The notes below the pieces were generated by a model, which did no database searches, had not been told where the DNA came from, and saw only the letters and a list, made by a program, of their open reading frames with translations. From NCBI RefSeq assembly GCF_001522545.3, contig NC_031768.1, forward strand, positions 6,633,555 through 6,697,554: a DNA stretch of 64,000 nucleotides, read 5' to 3'. Made by a program: the position numbers and the translations under genes. This stretch comes from Parus major. Lineage: Eukaryota; Chordata; Aves; Passeriformes; Paridae. This document shows positions 1 to 13,193 of this stretch, one piece after another (position 1 is the stretch's first letter; each line of letters starts with the position of its first letter).

Positions 1-211
1 GCAGTTTCATGTTAAACATTGGTATAAGTTCTGAGAGATGCCCAATTCTGCAATCATATTCTATACCTGGGTATGACCAAAGAATCCAGTAAGACTGCAG
101 TACTTTTTGGCTAGTGTTCTTGGAAATTTCTCTTCCATAAGGAAAATATAGGACCTTTGTTTTTTGTTAATTGTGCCAAATGAGTGAGATGTAGACCTGT
201 TGGTGTGAGCC
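1..211. other. Non-coding DNA, nothing recognised
   Basis: Unique-looking AT-rich sequence before the first CR1 copy. No convincing open frame, RNA gene or repeat is visible. Confidence 0.6.
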
Positions 212-648
212 AGGGGAGGACTACAAAAATGTTTGGAGCACCTTCCCTGTGGGGAACATCTGAAAGAGCTGTGATTGTTGAGCTTGGAGAAGAGAAAGCT
301 CTGGAGAGACCTTATGGAGGCCTTTCAGTACTTTAAAGGGGGCTATGAGAAAGATGAGAACAGACTTTTTATCAGGGCCTGTTAGACAGGACAAGGAATA
401 GAACAGGCTTAGACTAAAGGAGAGCTGATTTAGGTTTGCTATAAAGAAGAATTTTTTACAATGAGGGTGGAGAAACACTGTAACAGGTTGCTCCGAGAGG
501 AAATGGATGGCACATCCCTGGAAACAGTCAAGGTCAGGCTGCTCCCAGCAACGTGGTCCAGTTGAAAATGTCCCTGATTGTTGCAGGGTGAGCGGACTGG
601 CTGAGCTTTAAAGGTCCCTTCCAACCCAAACCATTCTGTGGTTCTATG
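212..648 (+). mobile_element. CR1 LINE fragment, 3' end (truncated)
   Basis: This is the 3' part of a chicken-repeat-1 (CR1) non-LTR retrotransposon in sense orientation. It contains the conserved block around GAGCTTGGAGAAGAGAAAGC at about 279-298, the region encoding the end of the reverse-transcriptase ORF (GAGGGTGGAGAAACACTG at about 463-480), and the terminal signature CCTTCCAACCCAAACCATTC at about 617-636 followed by TCTGTGGTTCTATG. Short open frames here are remnants only; several indels break the CR1 frame. The 5' edge is approximate because 5' truncation is the rule in this family and the left flank is diverged. CR1 assignment is from the family's known 3' consensus; the subfamily was not determined. 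Confidence 0.9.
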
Positions 649-3600
649 GCAGCAGTGACTGAACGCAGGAACATCAATAAATCACTAAGCAACGGTGCAG
701 GAGACAGAACAATGGATCTTCTTCACCAACCAGAACAGGTACTTTACAAAGTGCAAGTGCAGAGCTCAGTAAGAGTGCTGCAATGGCTGCAGACACAGAA
801 GTGCCAGACACGGCAGCGAGGCAGAACAACAGGTCCCTGCTGCTCTGGGAGATCATCTGCTGCCACAGAAGCTCATTATCACTGCCACTGCTGCTGCTCC
901 ACGCCAGGGTAAAGGGAGCACTGCAGGAACAGACCAAGGCTGCCAGAGTGGTTGGGATTCTGAAACAGAAAACCTAATGTTCCAACATTTTGTGCTCAAC
1001 AGGAAAAAAGTCTCTGTTTCTCCAGGGAGATGTGGACACCCGCTCCCAGAGCTCTGCTGGCTCCGGTGGGCAGATCAGGGAATAAAAGCTTCACTCAGGG
1101 GCACCTCCCTCATAATTCAGAAGCAAAGTTTGGAGGAAGGCAACAAAAATATCCGTTGTGATAACAACAGGAAACTTGTGTGCATCTAGATAACTTGCTG
1201 ATAGAGAAGCTTGCCAACAGATCTCCAGTGCTAAAAGGAGCTGTAAGAGTCTTGTTAAAGGCCACTGGAGACTGAAATGGTTCTACCTAGACCAGCTCTA
1301 ATGATGATAGATGATATCCAAGAGTGAATTATACAAATTGTTGGCTCAACCATTGTAGTAAAGACTGAAAAAATTCCTGAGGGGTTACCAAGGGTTACCT
1401 TGGGCTTTGACAGATTCCAGAGGTGGTGATGCCTGTCAGAGCTGTGTGACTGCTTAATCTTTGGCATCAGTAAGAGCACTCAGAATAATTCTCTCTTAAC
1501 TCAAACCTGCAGACATCTAGAATTTGGGGAAAAAACCAAACCCTGAAGCCTTGCTTGAGAACAATAGGATAAACCTCATAGATTTGCTGAAAATGCAAGA
1601 AGTAGGGAAGGAAGTTAATGTGTCATATTGAGAGTGATCCTCCTAAATGTGATATCACGTTTTTAAATAAAGACTTGAAATGTGTTCAGAAATCAACAGA
1701 AAATAAAGGGATGCCAAACTAAAGGAAATTCCAAGCAGATAAAATTTTATTTGGAAATAAATCAAGTTTTGCTCAGAAAGGAGAGTTGATTAAGAAGGAA
1801 ATGCTCACCAGTGGGCCCTCTTTGTTATGCAGTATAAAAAACAAGAGAACAACACTGAAGGATGAATATAGGAAGCTTCTGTTGCTGAAACCATTTCCTA
1901 GCAATCTCTCCAGTTGATTTATGTCTGCCTCAGTGATTGATTTGTAGCAATAATTTGCTGAGCCTGCAGAATGTGTATGATCATAAATGTGAAGGTATAG
2001 CAAGCTACAGACACAGACTTTCTAATTTGCCAGGGAAAAATGACTGAAAGTTGCTGAGAAATACAGTGGAATATCCAGAACAAAGCTTCCACTTGAGATC
2101 ATATCTGTGTCAGCAACAACAAATATTTTTGGGTTGCCCCAGGAATGGGCAAAAATGGATCAATTTTTTGATGAAAGAACATGAAGAAGAAAAGTATCCA
2201 AAAATAAGTGTCCAAGTCCACCAAGTCCTTTCTTGTACTACCAGTCTTTTGCTTTTCAATTTTACCAGCTGTTAATGTGAGGAAGTAAAACTTCTCACGT
2301 CATGCCATCAAGAGTCACAGTTAAGTGTTATCTTGTGTCTGCTCAATACCCCAAAAGATGAGTAAAATCAGTTATAATTGTTGTGAAAGACACAGATATT
2401 TTGCATTCCTTCCTGATTTCAATGTTACTTATTTTGCCAATGCATCCAAAAATTAGAACACAAACACAGGGTAAATCTCTAGCATTAAAATAAATTGTTT
2501 TTGTAAAAATAAAATAAATTATCTGTTGTACATCTGTGTGCATAGTACAGGTTTTTTTAGTTATCTATTTGTTTTATGAGTGCATTTTGAAAGGTAAATA
2601 GAACCTAAGTGCTGTAAGCAAAGAGTGCATTATTCCTAGAAGACTGGTTGTCATTATCAAGGTCATAATTAGCACCACTTAGCCACCTCTAAAGTAATGT
2701 AATTCTTTTATCTTAATGATACCAACAGAGCTCCTCTAAAATACCCTAGAACCTGTCATCTTCAGTGTAACTGTCAGCTGAAAGTTTTGCCATTAACTCA
2801 TCATCTGTGCTGATTAGCACTCTGCATGCACGAAGATGAGCTTTCCAGGGAGCACCAGAGCCTTTTGCAAAGCCTAAATCACAGAAATTTGCATTCACAC
2901 ACGTTTTAATTCTGGTAATTATGGGGTTAGCAATCTGGGTTGCATCAAGCTGAAATGTGAAAAAAAAAATGTGAAAAATAAACTCTCCCAAGCATCAGAC
3001 TCAGTAGTTCTACTGGGACTCCGTTTGTGGGGCAACAGGAAATGGTGTGGAGCAACTTCAGAACTCAGCTCTAGGTGATACTGTATTTTCAAATAACAAT
3101 TTTCTATTTTGGAACAGTATCTTAGACCATCTTAGGCTAAATTCAGGGTCAACAGGTATTTTGTATGGCTAATGATGTTTATAGATTGTGGTTTTCTTCC
3201 CCTTCCGCTTCTTCTCTCCCTGCCCAAGGACTTTATTATAAGAAAGAAAAGAAGTAAAGAAGATTATAAAATACCATGTAGGACATGATATTTAGACAAT
3301 GTTGCACACCATAGCTATGGAAAGAAAGAAAAAAAAAAAGTTCTACAGAATGTTCCAGGCTGTAGAGTATTTTCCTGTTAAACAAATTCCAAACAAATAA
3401 TGGCAGATCATTGTTTCCAAGGGTTTTGTGCAAGAGGAAGGAGAGAAAATGTGTATTCACTAACAGCAAGGAAGGGGTTACCCAGCCTCCTGCCCAAAGC
3501 AGATCTTGTGTATTTTGAACAAACTGAAGGATGGAAAAACCATAAGCTCTGTGGGCTTCAGGGTCTGGCCACCTTCAGAGTGAATCCCTTTATTCTTACA

Positions 3601-4647
3601 CTGAGCTGGCATTTCCTGTGGCTCTGGGTGGTGCTTGGTGCCCCTGTTCCATCACAGGGTGCTGGGGGCTCTTCTGTGCTTTGGAACTTCTCCTGTTGGA
3701 GGCATTTCAAGAAGCATTAAAACCATGACATGGCAGAGTAGGTCTTGAAAGTAAAACATCATGATACCATGCCCTCAGTGGGTCCCTTAGGGAATGTTCC
3801 TATAATCTCTTCACCTCTCTCTGGTCCCCCAAATACAGAGTTATCTTGATGCACTGGAATAGTCCCAGCTGGGGATTCACAGACAGATTGTTCAACATGT
3901 TGGCAAAAACTGGTTAGAATCAAATTGGTAAACTGTGGATGGCACTGTTGAGTATTTATCTTCATTTTTATGGACTAGGACATATATTCTTTGTTTCTCA
4001 AGATAATTTTCTTCCTTAGATGTGTATTCAAAACCATCTGAAAACCATCACCAGTCTGATGTTGCAGAACAGTCTTCACTGGTATGAAAAATGGGTTTGT
4101 ACACGAAGATGGCTGTGGAATATTTACTCATCAGTGTTCATTTTCACTGGCATGTTTTCAACAGTCCTAGTGATTTCATGCTTCCTGACCAGCCCTTTTC
4201 AGGCACTGTGCTGAACTCAAATCAATGAATAAGCACCTTGAAGCAAATTATCATCACTCATGACTATTTGCACTTGGTTAGTTCATTTTGCATTATAATC
4301 ACAACCTGGAATCTTCTGATACACAAACACAGACAACAAAAATTCACTGTCCACCCTGTTGCTGACCCATGTTTCCCTCTCACTCATCTCTAGAGCATCC
4401 CACCAACCTCCTGGTGCAGTGCCTGTCCTGAGTGCAGGACAGTGGCTGTGGGACATGGAAGGGGATGAGGGGAGTGGGATGCTCTGAGTCAGCCCCCAAC
4501 ACTGGCAGAGCTCCTGCTCTTCAGCAACTGATTGATGCAGGACCTCCTTATCCACTCCTTCCCCTGCACAAAGCTCTCAGTTCCTCCACAGCTCTGGATG
4601 CAGAAGGCATTAATATGTGGCTGCATTTGAGGGTCTGGAAGCTTTAA
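649..4647. other. Non-coding DNA between CR1 copies
   Basis: About 4 kb of AT-leaning sequence with scattered short open frames under 110 codons, none resembling a known protein. Short A-runs (for example near 3329-3340) and T-runs are present. No splice-site-bounded exon, RNA gene or named repeat was identified. Confidence 0.5.
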
Positions 4648-4936
4648 GCAGGGATATAAATATTGAAAGGGGGGTGCCATGAAGAGAGATCCAGGCTCTT
4701 CTGGGTGGTGCCAAGGACAGGAGACAATGAAGAAAATGAAAGAAGCTCCACCTGAACATGAGGAAGGATTTCTTTCCTTTGCAGTGACCAAGCATTGAAC
4801 AGATTGCCCAGAGAAGCTGTGGAGTCTGGAGATATTCCAGAACCCTCTGGACACAATCCTGTGCTGTGTGTGCTCTGGGATGACCCTGCTTGAGCAGGGG
4901 AAGGTCCCTTCCAAATGACCCATTCTGTGATTCTGC
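4648..4936 (+). mobile_element. CR1 LINE fragment, 3' end
   Basis: A sense-strand CR1 3' fragment. It starts at a GGGATATAAATATTGAAAGG block (about 4651-4670), passes through the CR1 blocks AGCTCCACCTGAACATGAGG (about 4743-4762) and GATTGCCCAGAGAAGCTGTG (about 4802-4821), and ends with CCATTCTGTGATTCTG. Long open frames on the opposite strand are antisense readings of the repeat and not genes. It closely matches the copy at 37752-38018, sharing the AACCCTCTGGACACAATCCT block, so both probably belong to one subfamily. Confidence 0.92.
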
Positions 4937-7340
4937 AGTGGAGAAAACAGTCAACTGCAGGTCAGGAGTTTTCTTAAAGCCATGAAGAAAAGGTAGGTAA
5001 ATCTACTAGAATATACTTAAAACATTAATTCAGATTTCAGAGTGTTCCTCTACACCTGGAAGAACAAACAAAACACAAGCTTGAGACTGGCTCCCTCAAG
5101 AGCAGTGCCCTCAGCTACATGAAATGGAACTTTCTGTTCCCCCAGAGAAACATGTTTTGCACTCACTGGATGAAGTTTTGCTGCCTCAAGATGCCAAAAG
5201 ATATTTAGGCTCTATAGAAATGTGGAATAAAATGTTAAGTACTTTTTAGCCACCAAAGAATTAGGTAAATGTTTTCTTTCTTTCTTTGCTAGGATGGCAT
5301 CAATAATTTAATTTTGCAAAATATTTCCAACTCTTTATTTCATTGTGTGATGCAACAGAATTAGGCATGTGTGGTATGAAAATTCAGAAGATATTTTGAG
5401 AGGGAGACTGAATTGTCTCATTCACATTTTTAAAGTAACTTCTCTGCATGGTTGTGCAGTCTGACTAAAACACTTATTGATCTTTCACAGCATCAGACAC
5501 TCCTGTCTGTATGTCTCAGAATTGTCAAATACTTTTACATGAAGGAAATGTTTCAATTTTCTTCAAAATTTGAGCATCCTACTGATGAGCATTAGGCAGG
5601 CATCATCAGTGGGTGAAATACAGCACAAATCTCCAGGTAGCAGAAGATGTGCCCAGGCAGTTCTCACACAGAGCAGTGCCTGTTTGGTTCAGAGTGAGGA
5701 GAGTTTTCTTCCAGGTGTTTGAAGACACAAACACAATGCTCCAGAAACAGCAGGTGAAGTGCAATAAACCCATTTTTTTTCTCCAGACTCAGCCTTCCCC
5801 CACACACAGCCTCTCTGAAAGAAAACAATGATTTTTAGATATCTGTACAATTTCATAGCTAGTCAAGTTACGTTTCAGTGGCAACAACAGATTTCAGACC
5901 ACATCTTGACAAACATCTTCTGAAGGCAAAATGATCACAAAACTGAATTGTTACTTTTAAAAATGTACAATCCCTCTGTGTGGGAGTGGGTTTTTTTCCA
6001 GAAGATGTGAAAAAAACATAGCTGCAGATACATCTCCCACTAACAAAACAGAGGTAATTGAAGTTAAAGTTAGCATGTGTGACTAAAGAGATTATGCTGG
6101 TAACTTGTTTTTAATCTCTTTAGGTCTCTATTTTTTGTCTTAATTATGTGCATTAGTTCAAATGCCAGTGTCAAGACAGACATGAAGGCTTTCCCTTTCT
6201 CTCTGGCTTATCTTCATGACTCATTTGCCTTCAAAAGGAGTTTATTATAATAAATATGGGATAAAATATAGTAACTGACCGTAGTAATAAGTATTTTTAA
6301 AAATGTATATGTCTGTATTTGCTTTCAAGTAAAAGAAGCCCTGAAACATTTTCAACAAACTTAAATAAAACCTTCTGGAACTTTTGTTTGACTGACACTT
6401 TCTGCTCCAATATAAACTCCAATATGAAGTCAGTAGAGGAGACCCTGCAAGGGAGGTCTAGAAGAAGGGCTCCAGGTGCTCCTCAAACCTCTGGGACTCC
6501 CTCATCCCATCTTGATGTGGTGAGAGACTTTGCTGGGCAGCACTCGTGGTGCTTTCAATGCTGTCCAAATAGCTGCCAACAGATGTCTGCAAGATTTCTG
6601 TCCAAAAGTCCTGTAAAGACCCCAAGAAGTGGTACAGGTGACAGCAAGGAGCAGCCTGGGCTCTGGAAATTGGGAGAAATTTCTGTGTCCTCTCTGCTGG
6701 ACTCAGCCCCAGCAGGGCATGGGTTTAACACTCAACCTGCACATTTCAGGTTGTCCCTGTACCAGACCCACCTGGTCTTTCTGGTCTTTCTGAGGGCATG
6801 TTAAACTGACTTAGTGGCACTCATGGTTTAGCAGCTCCTGTTGGTTTGCCCAGACCCTCTTTCCAGGTTTTAGACCCCTCATGAATGCAGGCACCCTCTG
6901 ACCTTTGGAGGGGAAGGGTGGGTGTTGCACAATGTGTGACCCAGCCAGCGAGTGGGACTTGTGTGCACCTGAACTTTGCTCGTGTTGTTTAAAGCACTTG
7001 AAGCAGATTTATACTGTGCAATGTCATTGCTGCTATCAGCTTTTCTCTGTTCTGTCACAACCATCCCAATATCAGGTAATTTTTATGCATCCTGTTATAA
7101 AAATGAACTTTCAGTGGTATTAACTAAATGTCCCTCTAATTACCAGCTCCATAAAAGAGTGGCTTGTATGTAGCTGATGGATTGCTGGTATCACTTGAGG
7201 TTAGATGAAAGCTTGTATAAGAAATTACAACAATCTGAACATAATACCACCTTTGGAGAACAAAGGTTTGTTATAGATCACAAAGCCTGGCTGCAGCTTG
7301 AGCAGGATTTTAGAAGCAGACCTGCCATTACAGGCATATG
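4937..7340. other. Non-coding DNA, nothing recognised
   Basis: AT-rich sequence with many short T and A runs. The largest open frame (6319-6804, plus, 161 codons) has a biased, non-homologous composition and no recognisable domain, so I read it as chance. No RNA gene or clear repeat was seen. Confidence 0.5.
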
Positions 7341-7545
7341 GGGAGATGAGTGGAGATCATTAGTGTAGGCATTGAAATAGCAAAAAAGATTTGGTCTGGG
7401 AGAGCAAAAAAGCCTGGTAGAAACACCAGAAGAAATAAATAATCCACTTACAGCCATCAAACTCCAGCCAACAACAAAAAACCCCAAAAGCATCAAAAAG
7501 CTTTGCTATCAGAGGAAATTTGAGCTACCTCAGAGAAATTTGTCC
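7341..7545 (+). repeat. Old dispersed repeat, copy A (unnamed)
   Basis: This stretch is collinear with 28605-28805. Shared anchors are TGGAGATCA...GTGTAGG (7351 versus 28615), GAAATAAATAA (7432 versus 28689), CAAAAAGCTT (7494 versus 28761) and AGAAATT (7534 versus 28795). The offsets from the first anchor are 81/74, 143/146 and 183/180, so order and spacing are preserved with small indels. That pattern fits two diverged copies of one interspersed element. The family is not recognised; it is not CR1 3' sequence. Ends and strand are arbitrary. Confidence 0.6.
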
Positions 7546-8084
7546 TGCCCTCACTGTCTGTCAGGTAAAACAGCATTGGGAATCTGTAGAAGCATCCAAA
7601 AAGAAATAAAGGTTGTTCTTCACTGCAAATCCTGTACAGGATGCAGTGAACTGAAGCCATGAGCACAGTTTCATCTCCCTCCTACATAATTGACTGCTTC
7701 ACTGAACACCTAAAACCCTCAGCACTCCTCCTGAGAAGCAAATTTAGTGCAGGGGTTTGGGAGCTGAACGACCCTTTCTGCCAGCCCTCCTCTCCCTGCA
7801 GCAACCCCAGCCCAAGTTCCACCAGGTAGAAATCACACAGACACAATTCCCTTTCTCTGTCAGGCAGATGAGCTGAGAAGAGTCATTCCCAAGGTGCCAT
7901 TTCTTATTTTCTTTAAACTCCTCCACTGGATGGTACCCTATAGATGCAGGACATTTTCTAGTGTGACCCAAGGAATCACATTCCAGTAATAAGTAAATAA
8001 TGTTAATTGCCTATTTTGCTTTTTGCAAATCCAAGCAGAGGATCTCAGATCCCGACATCGTGCTCATTCCTAAAAGTGACTTAG
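7546..8084. other. Non-coding DNA
   Basis: No gene, repeat or RNA is recognisable. Short open frames on either strand lack known domains. Confidence 0.5.
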
Positions 8085-8345
8085 AGCATCTTTTTTCCTC
8101 ACACAATCATGCAAATTTGGATGATCAATTATTAGAAATTGGCCAGAGACAATGAATTAGCACATTTTGTAATTAGGAACTGTGAATAAATTGGTTAAAT
8201 TCATGGGAATTGTTGGTAACTTCATTGACCTCTCGTGTAACTATACTGTCTCAGCAGTATTTTTGATAGTGACTGTTGCTTATCCGGTGATATCAAACAT
8301 TCTCTAAAATAATATTGATTACTTCTGCTTCATGCAACTTAGAAA
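8085..8345. promoter_or_regulatory. Candidate AT-rich regulatory element (octamter/homeodomain sites)
   Basis: Within about 260 bases there is a perfect octamer site ATGCAAAT (8109-8116), CAATTATTAG (8126-8135), TAATTA (8170-8175) and further ATTA/AATTGG cores. Dense POU/homeodomain cores are typical of developmental enhancers in vertebrates, but they also occur by chance in AT-rich DNA. Cross-species conservation cannot be seen from one sequence, so this is a weak inference. Confidence 0.2.
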
Positions 8346-11300
8346 CATATTAAACTTTTTTGACTGCTTCAGAGAAAAAGTGTCTTAATCTGGATCTTCA
8401 TTTAAAAACCCCCTCAAATCAGAAATAATCTCTGATCAAGTCCATCAACATGCTGCCTGTAAAAGAAAATTGAGTGCTGAAATCCATCAGCACCACCTTA
8501 TGCAGTTTTTTGAGAGCTCTGTTTAGCAGTAGTAACCCCCAGCTTCCACAGAAAAACCCCACAAACCATACAGCCCAGAAGGGAAATGGAAACCCCTGCC
8601 TACACATAAGTTCTTGATCAATAAATGTGGATTCTTCACCTGCAGAGAGCAGGCAGGGTGAGTGTGCAGGGCCTCAAAGGGTTATCCACAATAGGAGCAG
8701 AGCAAAGCAATCAAAGTTCAATTTGTAGTGCCAGGGCAGCAGGGAGGGAGGACAGGGGAGCTGCTCTCACACTGAGCTGCCTGCTCCTTGCCTTGGTGGT
8801 TTATCTCCAGCCAAAATTCCGGCACAGATGTGAGATTTGCAGCAGAGAGAGGCAGATGTGTTTGCTTTCTGCCTTTGGCACAGGCTCCAGGACAGGGCTG
8901 CTCTTCTGTCACAGCACAGGTGCCAGACAGGGTGGCAAAGTCCCTGCTGTCACCAGCCCATGAAGCTGCTCGTTCCTGCACACAGCTGGGAGCACGGGAA
9001 GCAGCAGCAGGCAGGCTTGCAGGTAGCTTTATGTAGAAAAACACATGGCCTGATGTCTCTCCCCTTAAAGAGTCATTTAAGAGCTAGGCCGATCAGGGAG
9101 ATTTCCCCAGTTGTTTTTGGAGATATTTCTGAAGGAGCTGTAGAAGTGGTTTTCAATCTTGTGAGCAGTGTTATGAGCCACAGGTGTTGTTATGAGTTCA
9201 AACCTCACTTTGCACCTGTGAGAAGGGAACTGAGGGGATAAAACACATTTATTTTGTGTTGGCAGGACTGGAGCCACCCAATGCTGGTCAGGACAGATGT
9301 GGCTCCATCAGCAGTGCCCACCAGGGCTGCTCTCCCCAGAAAACCCCTCTGCCCACCAGTCTGGGTGGCAGCAGGGACAGGGGACAGCAGCCAGTGCAGG
9401 GTGACATGATTTCTACCCCGGGGTTTGGGAGTGGAGGCTGAAAGTGATGCACAGCACCTTCTCTTGTGTGTCTGCAATGCATTCAAAAGGGGCTTTAAGA
9501 AAACAATGTCCCCAAAAGCTGCTTTCTGCCCCTCCTGAGGAAGTTTGTATCTTCTCTACCTGCTACAGAATCTGGGGGACACAGCACAGGCTGAAGAGCT
9601 CAGCCAAGCACGAGGTGAAAGCACCATCAGCAAGAGCTCTGACTGTGGCTCTCACTTCACCTTTTTCTGTACTCTGATTTCCCTTTCTGGACTTTTCCTC
9701 TTTTCTACAAGACAGAGTCACCTGACACAAGTTCCTGCAGCTTTCCCAGTCTCTAGAAATGGGGGTGTTTGCCTTGCCTAATGCAATGCCTCAGTGTAAA
9801 CGTAATTTCTGTGTATCAACTGTACAGTGCTTAAGTAAGCAAATATCTTACTTGGTGCTCTTTAGATTTTGACTTCTGACACATTTGAATTTTACTATCT
9901 CCAACATCATGGAGCTATCAGAAGGAGCCTACAGCAATAAACATTTCATTGTGTTTGCTCTCCAGTGTGAAAGTACACTTTCTGAACTGTGGGGGCCTCC
10001 TGTATGTGTGCTTTCATATCTGCCTGAACCTTTCACCTGCAGGACATTTTGTGTTTGCAGGCGTTGAAGTTTACACAGTGGTGAATCATGGGTTCCTTTG
10101 AAAGGAGAATTTTATCACTTCTGCAGTTTGAGTGGCTTTCAAATGTATTTCTAAAAAATAATACCTGGACTTTTTTTTTTTACTAGAAAGCATTTATATG
10201 GTGAGGGAATGACTATTAACAGGAGATCCCTGGAAAGAGAGTGAATAAACAGAAGTACAATAAAGTATTATGTACAAAATTCCTGTGTATTTGTGGGCTA
10301 GGACATGTGAACCACCTCCAGAACACTTTGTTATATGTTTTCTTTGTTTTTTCTATGCCTATTTAAACCACCAGCTTGTGACACATGCTTGTTGTAATTT
10401 TAATAGCTCCTCTTTTCTAGTGTGTTTTCCATCTCCTCAGAGTCCTGGTAAGCCTGAGGTGTGCTGATCACATCCAGATCTCGTAGTGACTAATCTGATG
10501 GGAAATAATCCCACTTATTAAATATTCTTCTATCAGAACCTTTTTATCTTATTTTCCACAGAAAAAAAAAAAAAAAAAAGATCTGTTCATGTGTTATGCC
10601 ACATAATTTAGATACTTATGCAGCAAAACATACTGATTATCTGCATGTTTGTTTGTTTTCATCGAGTTTTCCCTCTGGAAAAAAAGTAAAAAGCCACAGT
10701 GTAGTAGCCAAGGGCAAGCAGAACCAGTTGCAGGTGAGAGTGACAGAGTTGTTCCCTCCTGGCACAGCAGGTGCTGACCCACAGGATGTGCTGGCTTCCA
10801 GGGTCTTCCTCTCCAAGCCTGGAGAAAAAGCTGGATCTTCTGCTTGCATGGCTGTGGACATGAAAACACATTACTAATTGATTTCTAAGCCACCCATAAC
10901 CAAGAGAACCTCTTATTGTCAGGCCAAGTAAGGAGGGAGTGGCTCTGAGTACAATGCAGCTCTCCTGATTCATCTAATGAGATGACATTTAAGTTGTCAG
11001 TACAGCTCAGGGAGCAGGGTGTATTTCACAGGCAGAATTCACTCTGCTTAAATTGCATTTAGAGGTAAATGTGTGACAATGGTAGGCAATATAAAATACA
11101 CAAAAATACAGAAAAAATGAAACTTTTTGGAGAAAACTGTAACTGGAAAGGAAATTGGACCAGATGAGTTCCTGCCCATCACTGCAGGATGTAGAATGAT
11201 GAGATGCACAAGCACAGGAGACAGGATCAGGGCTCCTACTTACATTTTTACACACTTTTCAGTGCTTCTTTGGCATAGCTGAGACTTGTAAAGGGAATTG

Positions 11301-13156
11301 CTGAGATCCCAAGAGAAAAAAAATCTCAATCTATCACCCCTAAGACAGATGTGCTGACTGTGTTTGTTCCTTCTGGGAAATCTCCTCCTGAGCCCATCAC
11401 TAAGTTTGTCTAAATGAAAAAAAGATCATCTGGATTTTAGTTTGAGACATGTGGACAGCTCAGGTGACGATCCAGCTCTCATGCTTCTACTTTGACCTGC
11501 ATTTTTGTGCTTTCCATCAACCTGCTAAAATTGCAGCACAAAATCTCTCAGACAGGAGGATGTGCACTGAGCTCTTCCCAGTGATGACTGCAGCCAAAAT
11601 CTCTTTCTCGTTCCCAGATCCTTTAACAAAGGAATTGTGTGCATGTAATTTACTTTTTTTTTTATTCCCACACAAATGTACACACATGAGCACACACCAT
11701 CCTTAAGGCTCATGCACACCTCAGCCTCTGCCCATCAGGAATTTGGATTAAACACAGTTCACATGCTAAGGCTGCTTCCACAATCCATCACACCAGAAGC
11801 TGGCAAAGTCTTTAAAATGAAAATGCTAATTCAGAAAAGGAAAAACCTATTAAAAATAAACCAATGCATTAATAAACAGAATGTTTAGGTAGTTAACAAA
11901 TGTAATTTCTGACTATCTAGCAGCAGCCAATTCCAGAAGGCAGCAGGTATCTTTAAGCACCTGTGAAAGAAATAAAAAAAAAAAAGGAGGGAGGATGTTT
12001 TCAGTTGTATAAAATTGTAGCTATGGTTGCATAAATATAGAAAACTTCAAAATCCTGGAATACCTGTTAAGCATTAAGTAATAACTTAATTTCCTAAAAG
12101 TAATTTCTGAATTCTAGGAATTTTCTAGCAGTTGATGTATTTTTTTTAGTACCGTTGATGTAGCAGTTAGCTTAATTTCTTTTTTTTCTTTCCATGAATA
12201 GCAGGCAGGTGCCTGCAGCAGCAACTGCAAAAGCAGGCAAGCAAAAAAAAACTAGTCCTCTCAAAGGTTTCTGGTTTCTGAAGATTGCCTAGAATGGGCA
12301 GGGCTAAGATCTAATTGTGCAGATGGTTATTCAAAACTGCAATCCAGTGATGCAGTGCTGCAGGGCAGCATGGTTTCCTGGGCAGTGTGGCAAACACAGC
12401 TCATGGAACACCTCTGATCCTGTGGGGACAGCACTGGTTTGGGGACAGCCCGTGGCCACTGCTGTGCAGCAGATGTGCAGCTCTGATGGGAGTGAAAGGC
12501 TGCTGGTGAATCCACTCAAAGTGACACAAAGCCAGGCTTTATGGCAGTTTCAACCTTTGGCATCGATAAAGGCCATACCTGTCCCTCATTACTTTGCATT
12601 TTCATGCATCTCTGGCCACAGTCCATCTGATTAGGATGGGATATAAAGCTGAGATACTACAAGGGATGGCTCATCTCACAAGAACCAGCATGCACTTCCC
12701 CCCAAGAGGTGTAGCAGTTCCAAGCAGTGGGTTTGGTGAGGAGGAGGAGGAGGATGGGGGGGATCACCATCAGAAATACCTGATGTCTCAGAGGGACTCT
12801 GCATCCTCCTTACCTCTGTCTCATCATGCTCTGGGAGTTGTCAGGAGCAGTTTTGAAGCCTAGCTGACTGTGTGTGTGGCATTCTCCTTACCCAAATACT
12901 CCAGCCCAGCTGACATTTTGTAGCCCCTGAGAAGTGACCTCTCCGTGCCCAGCAGCCCCTCTGAGCTGCCCATGAGGACAAGAATGAAGCCATCTGCTGA
13001 TGTTTATGGTGTTTATACCTGATAACCAGAGGTGCAGATGGGACAGAGGGAACAGCCTGGCCAGTGGCTACCCCAAATCACAGGGTACACATGGCCTTGT
13101 TCTCACAGCTTCTAGGTCTGGGTTGGCATATAGACAAGCACCATCAGACAGGCTGG
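8346..13156. other. Non-coding DNA with minor simple repeats
   Basis: No gene recognised. A run of A starts at about 10561 and is roughly 18 bases long; other A/T homopolymers lie near 10172, 11651 and 11970. A GAGGAGGAGGAGG purine tract lies near 12740. Open frames up to about 134 codons (8837-9241) overlap others in competing frames and show no domain. Confidence 0.5.
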
Positions 13157-13193
13157 ACATTATTTTGCTACTTCAATATGTTATAAGATAAAC
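13157..13193 (+). repeat. Fragment of an old dispersed repeat, copy A
   Basis: This 37-base block matches 16932-16968 at 33 of 37 positions without gaps by my hand alignment. It begins ACATTATTTT and ends TAAGATAAAC. Weaker similarity may continue downstream. The two blocks lie about 3.8 kb apart in the same orientation. They could be copies of an ancient interspersed element or remnants of an old local duplication. The family is not recognised. Confidence 0.55.

Noticed and set aside
4489..4954. Overlapping minus-strand open frames of 114-144 codons
   Set aside because: They are antisense readings of the plus-strand CR1 at 4648-4936; similar frames occur over the related CR1 at 37752-38018.
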